From Caldilineaceae bacterium bin5 (GTDB lineage Bacteria; Chloroflexota; Anaerolineae; Caldilineales; Caldilineaceae), in NCBI GenBank assembly GCA_002238445.1, contig MPML01000046.1, positions 1-37,687 on the forward strand: a stretch of DNA of 37,687 nt, given 5' to 3'. The position numbers were made by a program, and so were the translations under genes. Shown piece after piece: positions 1 to 9,000 of this stretch (its first letter is position 1; every line of letters begins with the position of its first letter). Under the pieces are notes generated by a model. That model searched no databases. It was not told the DNA's origin and saw nothing but the letters and a program-made list of their open reading frames with translations.

Positions 1-7
1 CTAAAAC

Positions 8-1243
8 TCAATTCCAGCTGCCGATAAAGTCCTCAAGCGTGAAATCGGCCGGCATCTCATTGAAGAAGTAACGCATCGGCCGCGCTTGGAAACCGGGCGC
101 GAAATGCTCGTCCTCCGCCTGGAGCTTGTCGTCCAGGACTGCAAAGCGCCTGTGGAGAGCGGCGGCCTCGTCCACTGTGAAGCGCTCCGCGAACTGCGGC
201 CCCCAGTTGATCGAGATCGAATGTGAAGAGCGCGCACGCTGGCGATAGTCCTCGGTTATCCCCTCCAGGGGATCGGAGTCTGTTTCAGTGTCTGCGTTCT
301 CATGCTTCACAACCTGGAGATGTAGAGCCGCCTTGCACAGGTAGATCGACAGGACCATCTTGCCATCATCACCGGCGCCCGGCTGCAGCGCCTCAAGCGC
401 GGCAAAGTAGGCGCCGGCATCGCCCTTCAGTACCGCCCGCAACGCGGCCTCGGTCGTGTCCTGCAGCGCCGCGCTGTTCCTGTCCCACTGCGTGAATGTC
501 TCCTGCGCTTCAGGCGAAAGGAACTCGGTGAAGGAGATGTCGGGGTAGTAGGGGAAGATCGAGTGCCCCCCGTGGATGGTGCGGCGCGTCGTAGGACTGT
601 AGTTGCTACCCCAGTGCAACATGTAGTTGATATACACGACCGCGTCGCCGGCAGGCAACTCCACGGGGATGCCGCCGGGTACGGTGCGCCGCGGGTCGGC
701 CGACAGCGACCGGTTTTCGGCCTCGGTGTTGAGCCGCAGATGGCTGCCCGGTACCACCCAGAGCACGTCGTCGTCATAGAGCGGGATGTTCCACTGCACA
801 TATTTTGGGCCGTTCTCCCGCAAATCCTTCTGCAGGCCGGCCAGAGGCGCCATGTCGATCGGGTGGATGTCGCGATGCCACGCGGCCGGGCCATGATCGC
901 GCACCGGGCTGCACATCAACATCATGCCGGCCACCCCCGCCGCCTCCGGCACGCTCAACAGCTGGCGGCTAACCCCTAACGTACTTTCCTGCAGCCAGAC
1001 CTCGACCGTGCTCGCCGTTGCTTCGTCGATCAGCCTGTCATAAGAAACAAGCCGCGGCTGCGGCTGCGTTTCCCAAACGCCGCCGGGCGGGTCGTTCGGC
1101 CCCCGCTCCTGCGCCCAGATCCGCCTCTGCCTTCCGACCAGCGTTTCAAAATCGGCCCGCAGCTGTTCCAGCCTGTCCGGCGATATCACCTCCCGCAGCA
1201 CGAGATACCCCTGCTCCATGAACTGTTCGCGGCTGACCTGCAT
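8..1243 (-). CDS. Phytanoyl-CoA dioxygenase (PhyH) family protein
   Basis: This is a 411-aa member of the PhyH family, non-haem Fe(II)/2-oxoglutarate-dependent oxygenases that hydroxylate small metabolites; the substrate cannot be read from sequence. The expected iron ligands are visible: WHRDIHP gives His123-x-Asp125, and YMLHWGSN gives the distal His210. Arg220/Arg221 follow and are suited to binding the 2-oxoglutarate carboxylate. The N-terminus (EQFMEQGYLVLREVISPDRLEQL) is the usual PhyH opening. The ATG at 1243 was chosen because AGGAGG lies just upstream; the open frame extends 34 codons further 5' without a comparable ribosome site. It is the first of three minus-strand metabolic genes but is separated from the next by about 490 bases, so it is probably transcribed alone. 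The stop lies 8 bases from the window edge, so what follows is unseen. Confidence 0.9.
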   Translation of the reverse strand: MQVSREQFMEQGYLVLREVISPDRLEQLRADFETLVGRQRRIWAQERGPNDPPGGVWETQPQPRLVSYDRLIDEATASTVEVWLQESTLGVSRQLLSVPEAAGVAGMMLMCSPVRDHGPAAWHRDIHPIDMAPLAGLQKDLRENGPKYVQWNIPLYDDDVLWVVPGSHLRLNTEAENRSLSADPRRTVPGGIPVELPAGDAVVYINYMLHWGSNYSPTTRRTIHGGHSIFPYYPDISFTEFLSPEAQETFTQWDRNSAALQDTTEAALRAVLKGDAGAYFAALEALQPGAGDDGKMVLSIYLCKAALHLQVVKHENADTETDSDPLEGITEDYRQRARSSHSISINWGPQFAERFTVDEAAALHRRFAVLDDKLQAEDEHFAPGFQARPMRYFFNEMPADFTLEDFIGSWN

Positions 1244-1288
1244 CGTTCGCCCCTCCTGTTTATCCCTGTCAGTGCGGCCACTGAACAA

Positions 1289-1321
1289 GAAGCCCCGGCA
1301 GTCTATTCTACCGGGGCCTTC
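1289..1321 (-). terminator. Possible hairpin terminator
   Basis: Near-perfect inverted repeat, GAAGGCCCCGG pairing with CCGGGGCTTC around a 12-base loop on the minus strand, followed by a modest T-rich run (CTTCTTGTT). It lies between the small hypothetical gene at 1350-1664 and the PhyH gene. The U-tract is weak, so termination is only plausible. Confidence 0.3.
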
Positions 1322-1349
1322 ACACTTTTGCAGCGCCTTCGTCAAACGA

Positions 1350-1664
1350 TCATTCTTGTGCCTTGCGCGTCCTTCTGTCCAGGGTGTTTACCCCGGACCT
1401 GCAAAGGTCAGACAGTGCCTCAAAGGCGAAAAGGCAGAATGACAAAACCAAAACGGCAATCCCTGTCACGGGGCTCGCCAGGAACTCTATCAACACGGAT
1501 CCGGCAACCTCACTGATCGCGCCCAACCATCCAAGCGACCTTCGCCTATCGGAATCGACGCATCTGCTTATCGGCGGCACGTAGCTCGTCATCGTCTGAC
1601 GCCGCGCCGTCCTGTAAACCATCTCCGGCTCTTGATACATCACCGCGTCTCCAGGTCGAACCAT
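1350..1664 (-). CDS. Small putative membrane protein, unknown
   Basis: An open frame of up to 104 codons in an otherwise empty 490-base gap. One convincing hydrophobic segment (SPVTGIAVLVLSFCLFAF, roughly residues 64-81) is followed by a basic tail, which would fit a single-pass membrane peptide. No family is recognised. No good ribosome site precedes either the first ATG (1664) or the internal ATG at codon 25. A weak hairpin lies just downstream at 1289-1321. It could equally be a chance frame in GC-rich intergenic DNA, so confidence is low. Confidence 0.25.
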   Translation of the reverse strand: MVRPGDAVMYQEPEMVYRTARRQTMTSYVPPISRCVDSDRRRSLGWLGAISEVAGSVLIEFLASPVTGIAVLVLSFCLFAFEALSDLCRSGVNTLDRRTRKAQE

Positions 1665-1734
1665 ACACGGCCACCGTCACTGCTGGCAATATATCATACG
1701 TCCGGTACGCTGTTAAGTTGCCCAGAACGCCCCC

Positions 1735-2853
1735 CTACACATCCTCCGCCTGCAACCTCTCCAGCAACTCACTATACGCCTCCCGGTCCAGCGGCAGGTC
1801 CACAGCCTCACCGGTAGCGCCGCTGTAGATCATCGCATTGGCCAGCTCCAGCGACTTCAACCCCTCTTCGCCGTTGCAGCGCGGTTCGCCGCCTTCACGA
1901 ATCGCGCGGTGGAAGTCCTTGTAAACCCTCGCATGTCCGTGTTCCTCCGGCTCGTCTTCGACACCGGCGTCGGCATCAGCTGGTGCCGTGCGCACAAAGG
2001 GCTCGGCGCTGTCGGTGATCAACTGCCGCAGGTCGGTGTCGTAGCGTTCGTACTCGATGCGGTCCTGGTGCAGCACGATTTTCCCGCCGGTGCCGGACAC
2101 CTCAACCGAGCGGGGACCGCTTTCGGTCGTGCTGAAATAGATGGTGCCCTGCGCGTCCTCCGGCCACTCCAACAACGCCGTGGCCGTATCCTCGGTCTGG
2201 ATCGCGTGCAGCCGGGTGGCAGTGGCGGCGTAGACCCGTTTCGGGGAACCGACCAAATGACAGACCAGGTCCAGGTCATGCGGCGCCTGATTCATCAGCA
2301 CGCCGCCGCCCTCGCCTCGCCACGTGCCCCGCCAGCCGCCGCGCAGATAGTAGGCCGCGGTGCGCATCCACGGAAAGACCCCCGTCACGCGCTGGATGCG
2401 GCCCAGCTGTCCACTGTCGATCAACCGCTTCATCGCCCGCACGTGCGGCAGTTGGCGGTACTGATAGTTCACCGCCAGCACGCGGTTGTTGGCCCGCGCC
2501 GCCGCGATCATCGCGTCCGCATCCTTGACCTGGATGGCGATCGGCTTCTCCACCAGCACATGGCTGCCGGCGTTGAGCGCGTCGATCGCGATCGGCGCGT
2601 GAAAAGGATGGGGCGTGATGATCACCGTCACATCCGGCTTGGTTTCGGCCAGCATCTGCCGGTGGTCGGGATAGAAGGGGCAGCCCCACTCCTCGGCCCG
2701 CTCCTGGCCCGGCTCCGGCGCTACGTCCGAGCCGCCCACCACCTCTACCTCATCGAGGCCAAGCCCCATTGAATGCGACCGGAAAATCCCGGCGCCCATG
2801 CCAACCACCGCGTGGCGCAGCTTAGATCCTTTTGAAGTGGAAGAGTTCGACAC
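1735..2853 (-). CDS. Gfo/Idh/MocA family oxidoreductase
   Basis: A 372-aa NAD(P)-dependent sugar or cyclitol dehydrogenase-type protein. The N-terminal Rossmann domain shows a glycine-rich turn (VVGMGAGIF, residues 17-24) and the family hallmark EKP at 102-104 (HVLVEKPIAI), whose Lys takes part in catalysis. The second signature NQAPHDLDLVCHL (188-200) supplies the His/Asp pair of the C-terminal substrate domain. Length is typical. Translation starts at a GTG: AAAGGA sits seven bases upstream of GTG at 2853. The zinc alcohol dehydrogenase gene ends 123 bases upstream on the same strand, and such pairs often act in one carbohydrate oxidation pathway. Substrate specificity is unknown. Confidence 0.92.
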   Translation of the reverse strand: MSNSSTSKGSKLRHAVVGMGAGIFRSHSMGLGLDEVEVVGGSDVAPEPGQERAEEWGCPFYPDHRQMLAETKPDVTVIITPHPFHAPIAIDALNAGSHVLVEKPIAIQVKDADAMIAAARANNRVLAVNYQYRQLPHVRAMKRLIDSGQLGRIQRVTGVFPWMRTAAYYLRGGWRGTWRGEGGGVLMNQAPHDLDLVCHLVGSPKRVYAATATRLHAIQTEDTATALLEWPEDAQGTIYFSTTESGPRSVEVSGTGGKIVLHQDRIEYERYDTDLRQLITDSAEPFVRTAPADADAGVEDEPEEHGHARVYKDFHRAIREGGEPRCNGEEGLKSLELANAMIYSGATGEAVDLPLDREAYSELLERLQAEDV

Positions 2854-2976
2854 GTTTTCGTCCTTTGCTGATTAGCCTGTGGTCTGTATCAAAAGTGGGA
2901 ACACCTGCATCGCGGCCAGAGGCCGGCGACACGGCAATATCGAATTGGCGCAGTGAGAATAGCGCGCCACAACGGT

Positions 2977-3996
2977 TCAAAAATGCAGCATCGCCTTCAC
3001 AACCTGGTTTTCCGGTTGCAGCCAGCTGGGGAATTCGCCGGTCAATGTTTCCGGCGGCGCGCTGTGCGTAAGCCAGGGGGCCAGATCGATCGCCCCGGTC
3101 TCCAGCGTCTGGACGACGCGGGCGAAATCGGCGCTGGTGGCGTTGCGACTGCTGATCAGCGTCGTCTCGCGGCGGTGAAACTCCGGGTCGGGGAAGGTGA
3201 TGTCGTCCTGCACCAGGCTGATGAAGACAACACTTCCACCCTGTTCGATCAGGCCCAATGCGTTCATCATCGAGCGTGCGTTGCCGGTGGCGTCGAAAAC
3301 GGTCAGGGGCAGGTCGCCGCCGAACACCGCCCGCAGCTGGGCCTCAGCATCCCCGCGTCCGTCGATGAGATGCTCCACCCCCAGGTTTTCCTGCACAAAC
3401 CGCATCCGGTTCTCGTCTATCTCCATCACCGCGACGTCGGCGCCGGCCAGGCGCGCAAAGGCCACCGCCGTCAAACCGATCGGGCCCGCGCCGATCACCA
3501 GTGTCGACTGTTCCGGCGCCAGGTCGGCCCGGTCCACCGCGTGCGCGCCGATGCACAACGTCTCGACCAGGGCCAGATGTTCCAGCGGCAAAGTCTCGGA
3601 ACGGTGCAGCTTTTCGATCGGGACGGTGATCAGCTCGCGCATGCCGCCATCCGTATGTACGCCCAGCACCTGCAGAAGCGAGCAGCAGTTCATGCGCCCG
3701 CGGCGGCACGCGCTGCAAGCGCCGCAGTTCAGGTACGGCTCGACCGCGCAATAATCGCCTGCCCGCAGGCTGCTCTCGGTATGCGGGTCAACAGACACGA
3801 CTTCCACGCCCAACTCATGGCCGAGGATGCGAGGGTAGCTGAAAAAGGGCTGCCGCCCGCGATAGGCGTGCAGGTCGGTGCCGCATATGCCGACCCGGTG
3901 CACGCGCACAAGCGCTTCGCCCGGCCCCGGTTCCGTCGACGGCGCGGTTTCCGTCAGATGCAGGCTGCCGGGTTTCTCCAATATGACAGTTTTCAT
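2977..3996 (-). CDS. Zinc-dependent alcohol dehydrogenase (MDR family)
   Basis: A 339-aa medium-chain dehydrogenase of the sorbitol/threonine dehydrogenase type, oxidising a secondary alcohol with NAD(P). Visible elements in order are: catalytic zinc Cys38 in GICGTDLHAYRG; GHE at 59-61; structural-zinc cysteines C91, C94, C97 and C105 (CGACSACRRGRMNCC); and the nucleotide-binding turn GAGPIG at 169-174 followed by the acidic VMEIDENR. The start was set at the ATG at 3996 because AGAAGG precedes it at good spacing; an ATG ten codons upstream lacks a site and adds residues outside the family. It lies upstream of the Gfo/Idh gene on the same strand (123-base gap), so cotranscription is possible. 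Confidence 0.93.
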   Translation of the reverse strand: MKTVILEKPGSLHLTETAPSTEPGPGEALVRVHRVGICGTDLHAYRGRQPFFSYPRILGHELGVEVVSVDPHTESSLRAGDYCAVEPYLNCGACSACRRGRMNCCSLLQVLGVHTDGGMRELITVPIEKLHRSETLPLEHLALVETLCIGAHAVDRADLAPEQSTLVIGAGPIGLTAVAFARLAGADVAVMEIDENRMRFVQENLGVEHLIDGRGDAEAQLRAVFGGDLPLTVFDATGNARSMMNALGLIEQGGSVVFISLVQDDITFPDPEFHRRETTLISSRNATSADFARVVQTLETGAIDLAPWLTHSAPPETLTGEFPSWLQPENQVVKAMLHF

Positions 3997-4059
3997 CGGA
4001 CCTTCTCGATGTGGGACGGCTGACAAAGGGGGGCAGGGAACGGAGTCGGTGCGCCGGCG

Positions 4060-4833
4060 CTAGCCACTTGCCACAGGGTCGACGGCGTCAACGGCCGCCG
4101 GGATGGCCGCAGTAGTCGGGGCGTGACCGTTTTCCAGCCCCTCTATGTCGACCAGTCCGTCTTTCAAATACAGAACATAGTCCACATAGTCGTCCACAAG
4201 GCTATCGTGGGTCACGATCAGGAAGGTAACATTCTGCTCACGCACGATTGTCTGGAAGAGGGTGAGGATTTCCCGCGCCGTCGTACTGTCCAACTCGCCC
4301 GTCGGTTCATCGGCCAGGATCAGTTTCGGGTCGTTGGCCAGCGCCCGCGCAATGGCCACGCGTTGCTGCTGCCCACCCGACAACTCAAAAGGACGGTGAT
4401 CCATCCAGCGGGTCAGGCCGACCAGGTCCAGGCAATTGATCGTCTTTTCATGGCGTTCGCGGCCCTTGACGCCGGACATGCGCAGGATCAACTCTACATT
4501 TTCAAACGCGGACAGGCTCGGCAGCAGGCCGAAAGACTGAAAGATAAAGCCAACCTGCTCGCGACGCCAGCGCGTGAGTTGGCGTTCGTTCCAGGAATGA
4601 ATCTCCTCGCCGAAGATGCGAATCTTTCCTTCAGTCGGCGAGTCCAGGCCACCGATGCAGTTGAGGAGAGTGGTCTTGCCGCTGCCGGAGCGTCCCTTCA
4701 GCGCGGCAAAGGTTCCCTGCGCAATCTGCAGGTTGACGCCCTTCAGCGCTGCAACTTCCAGGCTGCCCGTCTTATAGACGCGCCAGACATCTTCGGTTTC
4801 GATCGCCGTGTTGGGGTATGCGTTGTTTTCCAT
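4060..4833 (-). CDS. ABC transporter ATP-binding protein (MacB/LolD type)
   Basis: A 257-aa ATPase subunit. Walker A is GRSGSGKT (47-54), the Q-loop is near FIFQS (97-100), the signature is LSGGQQQR (151-158), Walker B is LILADEP (171-177), and the switch His is in THD (209). FENVELILRMSGV is typical of the MacB/LolD lineage that drives mechanotransmission-type transporters rather than channels. A 24-residue Ala/Pro-rich tail is not part of the fold. It is the last gene of a four-gene minus-strand unit (adaptor, permease, ATPase-AbrB fusion, this gene), 62 bases after the other ATPase. Two ATPases for one permease suggests a heterodimeric motor, which is an inference. Confidence 0.93.
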   Translation of the reverse strand: MENNAYPNTAIETEDVWRVYKTGSLEVAALKGVNLQIAQGTFAALKGRSGSGKTTLLNCIGGLDSPTEGKIRIFGEEIHSWNERQLTRWRREQVGFIFQSFGLLPSLSAFENVELILRMSGVKGRERHEKTINCLDLVGLTRWMDHRPFELSGGQQQRVAIARALANDPKLILADEPTGELDSTTAREILTLFQTIVREQNVTFLIVTHDSLVDDYVDYVLYLKDGLVDIEGLENGHAPTTAAIPAAVDAVDPVASG

Positions 4834-4895
4834 CTGCGTTCCAGTTTCCGATTATCAATGACTGCATTCAGGTGATCAGCGCAGTTTCCTGGCCG

Positions 4896-5930
4896 CTATT
4901 CACTGTCATTGCGGCTTTTGCGGCGGAAGCGACTGAAGAAGCCGCCGATAGCACCGGCCTGTTGGATACGTCTGGCCGCCGCTTCTTCCTGGGCGACAAG
5001 CTCCGGCGCCTCGGCGTTCTCGTTCTCCACCGGCCGGATCAGTATGCCCTCATCGGTGACGTCGAGAAGCGCCCGACCGTGGATCGAGAACTGCTGCAGT
5101 ACATCTTTCGGGATCTGCAGGCGCCCGGCGCTGTCCAGCACCACCAACTCCTCGAAATGCTCTTCCTGTTCCTCGACGATGCCGTCGCCGCCGCTGTTGA
5201 GCGACGCTTCATCGAAGCGTTCAACCGTGCGCATCTGGCGCCGCGTCTCGCTGGCGAGCATCCCATCGCGGATCGCGACCACGCGGTCCACGTGGCGGGC
5301 GATGGTCGGGTCGTGGCTCACAATAATCGTTGTCAGGCCCAACTCTTCGTTGAGCGTGCGCAGCGTCGCGTAAATCGTCAGCGCCGTAGCCGTGTCCACT
5401 TCACCGGTCGGCTCGTCCGCCAGCAGAAGCGTTGGGTTGTTGGCCAGCGAGACCGCGATGGCAACGCGCTGCTGCTCACCACCTGACAGTTCTCGCATGT
5501 GGTGTTTCATGCGCTCGCCCAGACCGACCCTTTCCAACAGATCCTCGGCCCGGTTGCGTTTTTCGCTGCCCGCGAATCCCGCTAGCGTCATCGGCAACTC
5601 GACATTCTCGACCGCATTCAGATAGGGCACCAGGTTGCGCGCGCTCTGTTGCCACACAAAACCAACCTGTTCCCGCCGGTAGCGGTTGATCGCCCCTTCC
5701 GACATCTTCAACAGATTGAAATCACCAACCCGCACCTGCCCCGCCGTCGGTCTGTCCAACCCGCCTAAAATGTTCATCAGCGTGGACTTGCCGCTGCCGC
5801 TGACGCCAACAATCGCCATCAGTTCGCCAGGTCGCACCGACAGATTCAAGCCCTGCAAAGCAACGACTTCCAGGTCGGCGATCTGATAGATTTTGACGAG
5901 ACCGTCGCAGTGAATAAATGGGTCAGCCAT
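4896..5930 (-). CDS. ABC transporter ATPase fused to AbrB-like domain
   Basis: A 344-aa protein about 100 residues longer than a usual MacB-type ATPase. The ATPase core has Walker A GVSGSGKST (42-50), signature LSGGEQQR (148-155), Walker B LLLADEP (168-174) and switch SHD (205-207). An acidic linker (about 236-262) leads to residues 263-301, where VVLDSAGRLQIPKDVL and the following strand pattern to GILIRP resemble a SpoVT/AbrB swapped-hairpin domain, normally DNA-binding. The extreme C-terminus is basic (FFSRFRRKSR). It sits between the permease gene (93 bases upstream) and the second ATPase gene. The AbrB-like part may bind DNA, dimerise the motor or only regulate it; the ATPase assignment is certain, the role of the extension is not. 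Confidence 0.92.
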   Translation of the reverse strand: MADPFIHCDGLVKIYQIADLEVVALQGLNLSVRPGELMAIVGVSGSGKSTLMNILGGLDRPTAGQVRVGDFNLLKMSEGAINRYRREQVGFVWQQSARNLVPYLNAVENVELPMTLAGFAGSEKRNRAEDLLERVGLGERMKHHMRELSGGEQQRVAIAVSLANNPTLLLADEPTGEVDTATALTIYATLRTLNEELGLTTIIVSHDPTIARHVDRVVAIRDGMLASETRRQMRTVERFDEASLNSGGDGIVEEQEEHFEELVVLDSAGRLQIPKDVLQQFSIHGRALLDVTDEGILIRPVENENAEAPELVAQEEAAARRIQQAGAIGGFFSRFRRKSRNDSE

Positions 5931-5994
5931 GATAATCCGTTAGTTTCCAACTACTAGGAATACTACTCTTTCGCGTCGAACGCAGTTACCAAAA

Positions 5995-6024
5995 ACTAAG
6001 AACCGACGACTAAAAACTGCAGTT
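5995..6024 (+). repeat. Heptanucleotide repeat block abutting permease stop
   Basis: Four consecutive 7-base units (ACTAAGA, ACCGACG, ACTAAAA, ACTGCAG) followed by TT, ending at the permease stop codon. The same architecture with the same ACTGCAGTT end recurs at 16254, 35990 and 37564. Confidence 0.6.
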
Positions 6025-8930
6025 CAAACCGTTTCGCCCAATTTGATCGCCTGGAATATCTTCATCCGCAACAGCAGTGTGATCAGAACACCCAGCGCGG
6101 CGACAAACAGAACGCCGAACAGCGCATACACACGCGTGATCGCCGGCCACGCGATCCCCACCAGATACGGCGGTGTCAGGTCCGCGGCCGTGTTCCCCAC
6201 CTGCAAGTAGGGGATGAACTGGTTGCTCACCGATGTGCCCAACAGTGTTCCCGCTCCAATCCCTACCAGGATCAGAAAGGCCAACTCCCACGCCAGGAAC
6301 ATCGTCATCTGCCCCGAGGACAGGCCGATCGAACGCAGCGTTCCCAGTTCAATAAAGCGGCGTCGGAATGAGAACAGCGTGTACAGCAGGAATCCCAGCA
6401 CGGTCAACAGTGCCGCCGCCAGAAAGCCGACCGAAAGAACGCCGAACAGCCCCTGTCGCTGCGGCTCTTTCTGTTCATCCGCAATCCGCTGCCGCGCCGA
6501 ATAGTGGTTGATCACATTGATGTCGTACTGCCGCAACTCGCGGGCAAGGCCATCGTAGTCGGTGCCCGGGTCGGTGCGCACCAGCACATCGTAGGGGAAC
6601 TGTCCACCCATCCGCTCAAACAGATGGTCAAGGTTGCCGACTACCAGCGGCCCGTCAGCCTCCGGGTACCAGGTCGGGAAGTAGCGGAAATCACCTACGA
6701 TTTGCATCTGCATCTCTGCCCGCAACCCGTAGCGCGCCGCGCCCACCAGAATCGTATCACCGACAATCATATTGTGATCGAGCATGAAATCCCGATGCAG
6801 CAGTACTCCCTCCGGGGCCAGGGCCAGCGAGTTCATCAGCGAGCCCAGCGACGCCGCCGCGAAATCCCGCCGCCAGTAGGCCGCCTTGGGGAAGTCGAGC
6901 CGGTCAATGCCGAAAACATGGGCATCCCGCCAGCGTCCATCCAGATGCACCCGCGCCTCAAAGCGCGCGAAACGCGTGGCGGCCTTTATGTTGGGCACCC
7001 GCATATGCTCCGAAACCGGCACAAATGTCCAGGAGGCCGTCTCTGTCCCACCGCCCGATGTGGAGGACGACTCGCCGCCGCTGCCCGGGAAAGCCCCCGA
7101 ATCGTTCGAAATCGGCGTGTCGCCCAGCTCCGCCAGCCGCCCATCGGCCCCCACCCTGTAGTAGGCGCGGTCGAACAGGTGCCCGTCCAACGTCTGTGCC
7201 AGCGATGTGGTGAATGCCGACAGGCTCAACGTCAGCACCAACAAAACCATCGGCGCCGTATACATCCCCCGGTTACGCGCCAGATGGCGGCTGGCCAGCA
7301 GCACTCCCACCCCGCCGCCCTTGGATGCAAACCAGGCGATTATGTTCATAAAGAACGGCAACACCCGCAGCGTCACAAGCGTCAGCGCGAAAATCGCCAG
7401 CGCCGGTACCAGAAACAGCAGCGGATTCTGAAAAATCGTGTCATCCGTGACCGCGCCCGGCATACTTATGCTGCCCTGTTCGCGCAGCAGATAAATGCCG
7501 TATGCGGACGGAATCAGCAACAGTAAGTCCAGATAGGCGCGCTGCCACCACGGCGGGCGCAAAGTGCGCGCCATCTCCATCTTATAGGTCACAATTGTAT
7601 GACGCGCCGCACTGAAAGAGGGCAACGTCTGTGCCAGAAAAGCGATCAATACCGCGCCGATACCGAACTGGAGCGTGGACTGCGTCAAAACCAACCGCAG
7701 ATCCGATTTAATCGTGAAATCAAGGAAGCTGCGCGTCGAGCCGATCAGCTCGGCTACCGAGAAGCTGAGCGGCAGGCTGACCGCCAGCGCAAGGATGCCG
7801 AGACAGATGGCCTCCAGCCCGGAAATGCCCGCCACCTGCCCCACAGTCGCGCCGCGACTGCGCAGAATCGCAACCTCGTTGCGTTGCCGGGCCACCGCCA
7901 GACCGACCACCAGGCCGATAAATGCCAGCAACAGACCGATAATCGGCACGCTGAATGCATAAAGAAGGGTCGTCAGCAGACCGCTGGCACGCTGATATCG
8001 CCGCAGCGCATCCAGAGGAGAAATGCTCAACTGGCTGTTGGCCATCAGCGACGTAATCTTCTGCTCCGCCCTGCGCCCGCGCACCAGCAGACGGCCTACA
8101 TCGCTCGAGGTGACATCGGAGCCGTCCATCACCAGGTACCACAAGCCCAGATTCACGTCCTGCGGGTAGATCGGCGCGACTCGATTGTGATAACTCTGCT
8201 CTGGGATGACAAAAAGCGTTTCCAGCGTTGAAGGGTTGTAGAACCAGACATCGCTGTCCAGGTCCATAGGCTCCCACACACCCGAAATCCGCACCGGCGT
8301 CTGGTAGCGCTGGCTGTCGCCATTTTCAGCGCGGATGCGGCGAAACAGCATATACTCTTCGCCCACCTGCAACCCAATCTCGTCCGCCAACTCCCGGTTC
8401 ACGAGTACCTCGATCGCCTCCTCCGAATCGGACGACGAGACCGCAGGGAAGGTGCCTTCGATGATATTGATCGCTTCTTCGAAACCGGAAATAAAGCCCA
8501 GATTCACCCACTCCAGCGGGTCGGTCGTGTCCGCATACGCAACCTGTTCCGTTGGAAAGAGGCGGAAATTGTCCGTCTTGAAATAGCGGATCGTCTTCTT
8601 ATGGGGAATACCTAGTTCGCCCGCCGCCTGCTTGCTGAGATATGTGTCCAGCGGCTCGATATCTTCCCACTCCTGCGCGCCGTATGTAGAGCCCAAATAG
8701 CGGAACATATAGGCGAACGGGGGGCGCGAATAGGTATCACTGATGCCCGTTTCCGTCAACTCCTCCTGCAGTAGCCGGTAGTAAACCGCATCCGCATAGA
8801 GAGGAATGCTCATCACGAGCACGATCGAGGAAACCAGCCCCAGGACCAGGGCAAGAGCCAACCATTGCTGGGCGAAAATACGTTTTATGGCGACAACAAT
8901 AATCGCCGAGGTCCGCAAAAGAAATTTCAT
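6024..8930 (-). CDS. ABC transporter permease, two FtsX domains
   Basis: A 968-aa membrane component. An N-terminal transmembrane helix (about residues 20-45, LALALVLGLVSSIVLVMSIPL) is followed by a large extracytoplasmic region to about 310. The first FtsX block (about 315-450) contains the typical ARQRNEVAILRSRGAT coupling segment. Further helices lie around 475-560, then a second extracytoplasmic domain, and a C-terminal FtsX block (about 835-960) with RRFIELGTLRSIGLSSGQM. The duplicated four-plus-four-helix layout means one chain can make a whole transporter. It is the second gene of the exporter operon, 70 bases after the adaptor gene and 93 before the ATPase-AbrB gene. The cargo (lipid, peptide or drug) cannot be told from sequence. 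Confidence 0.92.
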   Translation of the reverse strand: MKFLLRTSAIIVVAIKRIFAQQWLALALVLGLVSSIVLVMSIPLYADAVYYRLLQEELTETGISDTYSRPPFAYMFRYLGSTYGAQEWEDIEPLDTYLSKQAAGELGIPHKKTIRYFKTDNFRLFPTEQVAYADTTDPLEWVNLGFISGFEEAINIIEGTFPAVSSSDSEEAIEVLVNRELADEIGLQVGEEYMLFRRIRAENGDSQRYQTPVRISGVWEPMDLDSDVWFYNPSTLETLFVIPEQSYHNRVAPIYPQDVNLGLWYLVMDGSDVTSSDVGRLLVRGRRAEQKITSLMANSQLSISPLDALRRYQRASGLLTTLLYAFSVPIIGLLLAFIGLVVGLAVARQRNEVAILRSRGATVGQVAGISGLEAICLGILALAVSLPLSFSVAELIGSTRSFLDFTIKSDLRLVLTQSTLQFGIGAVLIAFLAQTLPSFSAARHTIVTYKMEMARTLRPPWWQRAYLDLLLLIPSAYGIYLLREQGSISMPGAVTDDTIFQNPLLFLVPALAIFALTLVTLRVLPFFMNIIAWFASKGGGVGVLLASRHLARNRGMYTAPMVLLVLTLSLSAFTTSLAQTLDGHLFDRAYYRVGADGRLAELGDTPISNDSGAFPGSGGESSSTSGGGTETASWTFVPVSEHMRVPNIKAATRFARFEARVHLDGRWRDAHVFGIDRLDFPKAAYWRRDFAAASLGSLMNSLALAPEGVLLHRDFMLDHNMIVGDTILVGAARYGLRAEMQMQIVGDFRYFPTWYPEADGPLVVGNLDHLFERMGGQFPYDVLVRTDPGTDYDGLARELRQYDINVINHYSARQRIADEQKEPQRQGLFGVLSVGFLAAALLTVLGFLLYTLFSFRRRFIELGTLRSIGLSSGQMTMFLAWELAFLILVGIGAGTLLGTSVSNQFIPYLQVGNTAADLTPPYLVGIAWPAITRVYALFGVLFVAALGVLITLLLRMKIFQAIKLGETV

Positions 8931-8966
8931 AACTGCAGTGGATAATGGCTAGCAGTCAGTAGTGGA
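8931..8966 (-). repeat. Heptanucleotide-like repeat before permease start
   Basis: Read on the minus strand this is a degenerate run of ACTRCTG-like 7-mers ending in ACTGCAGTT immediately before the ATG of the permease gene. It is the only inverted copy of the repeat family seen elsewhere in the window. Confidence 0.4.
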
Positions 8967-9000
8967 CCGCCTTCCACCCTCCACGCTTAACTCTCCGCTT

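Noticed and set aside
2953..4023. Long plus-strand open frame (356 codons)
   Set aside because: Antisense to the clear zinc alcohol dehydrogenase; His/Arg/Gln-rich translation with no family features is typical of a shadow frame in GC-rich DNA.
6504..7526. Plus-strand open frame (340 codons)
   Set aside because: Lies opposite the FtsX permease; strongly Arg/His/Gln-rich and lacks start signals.
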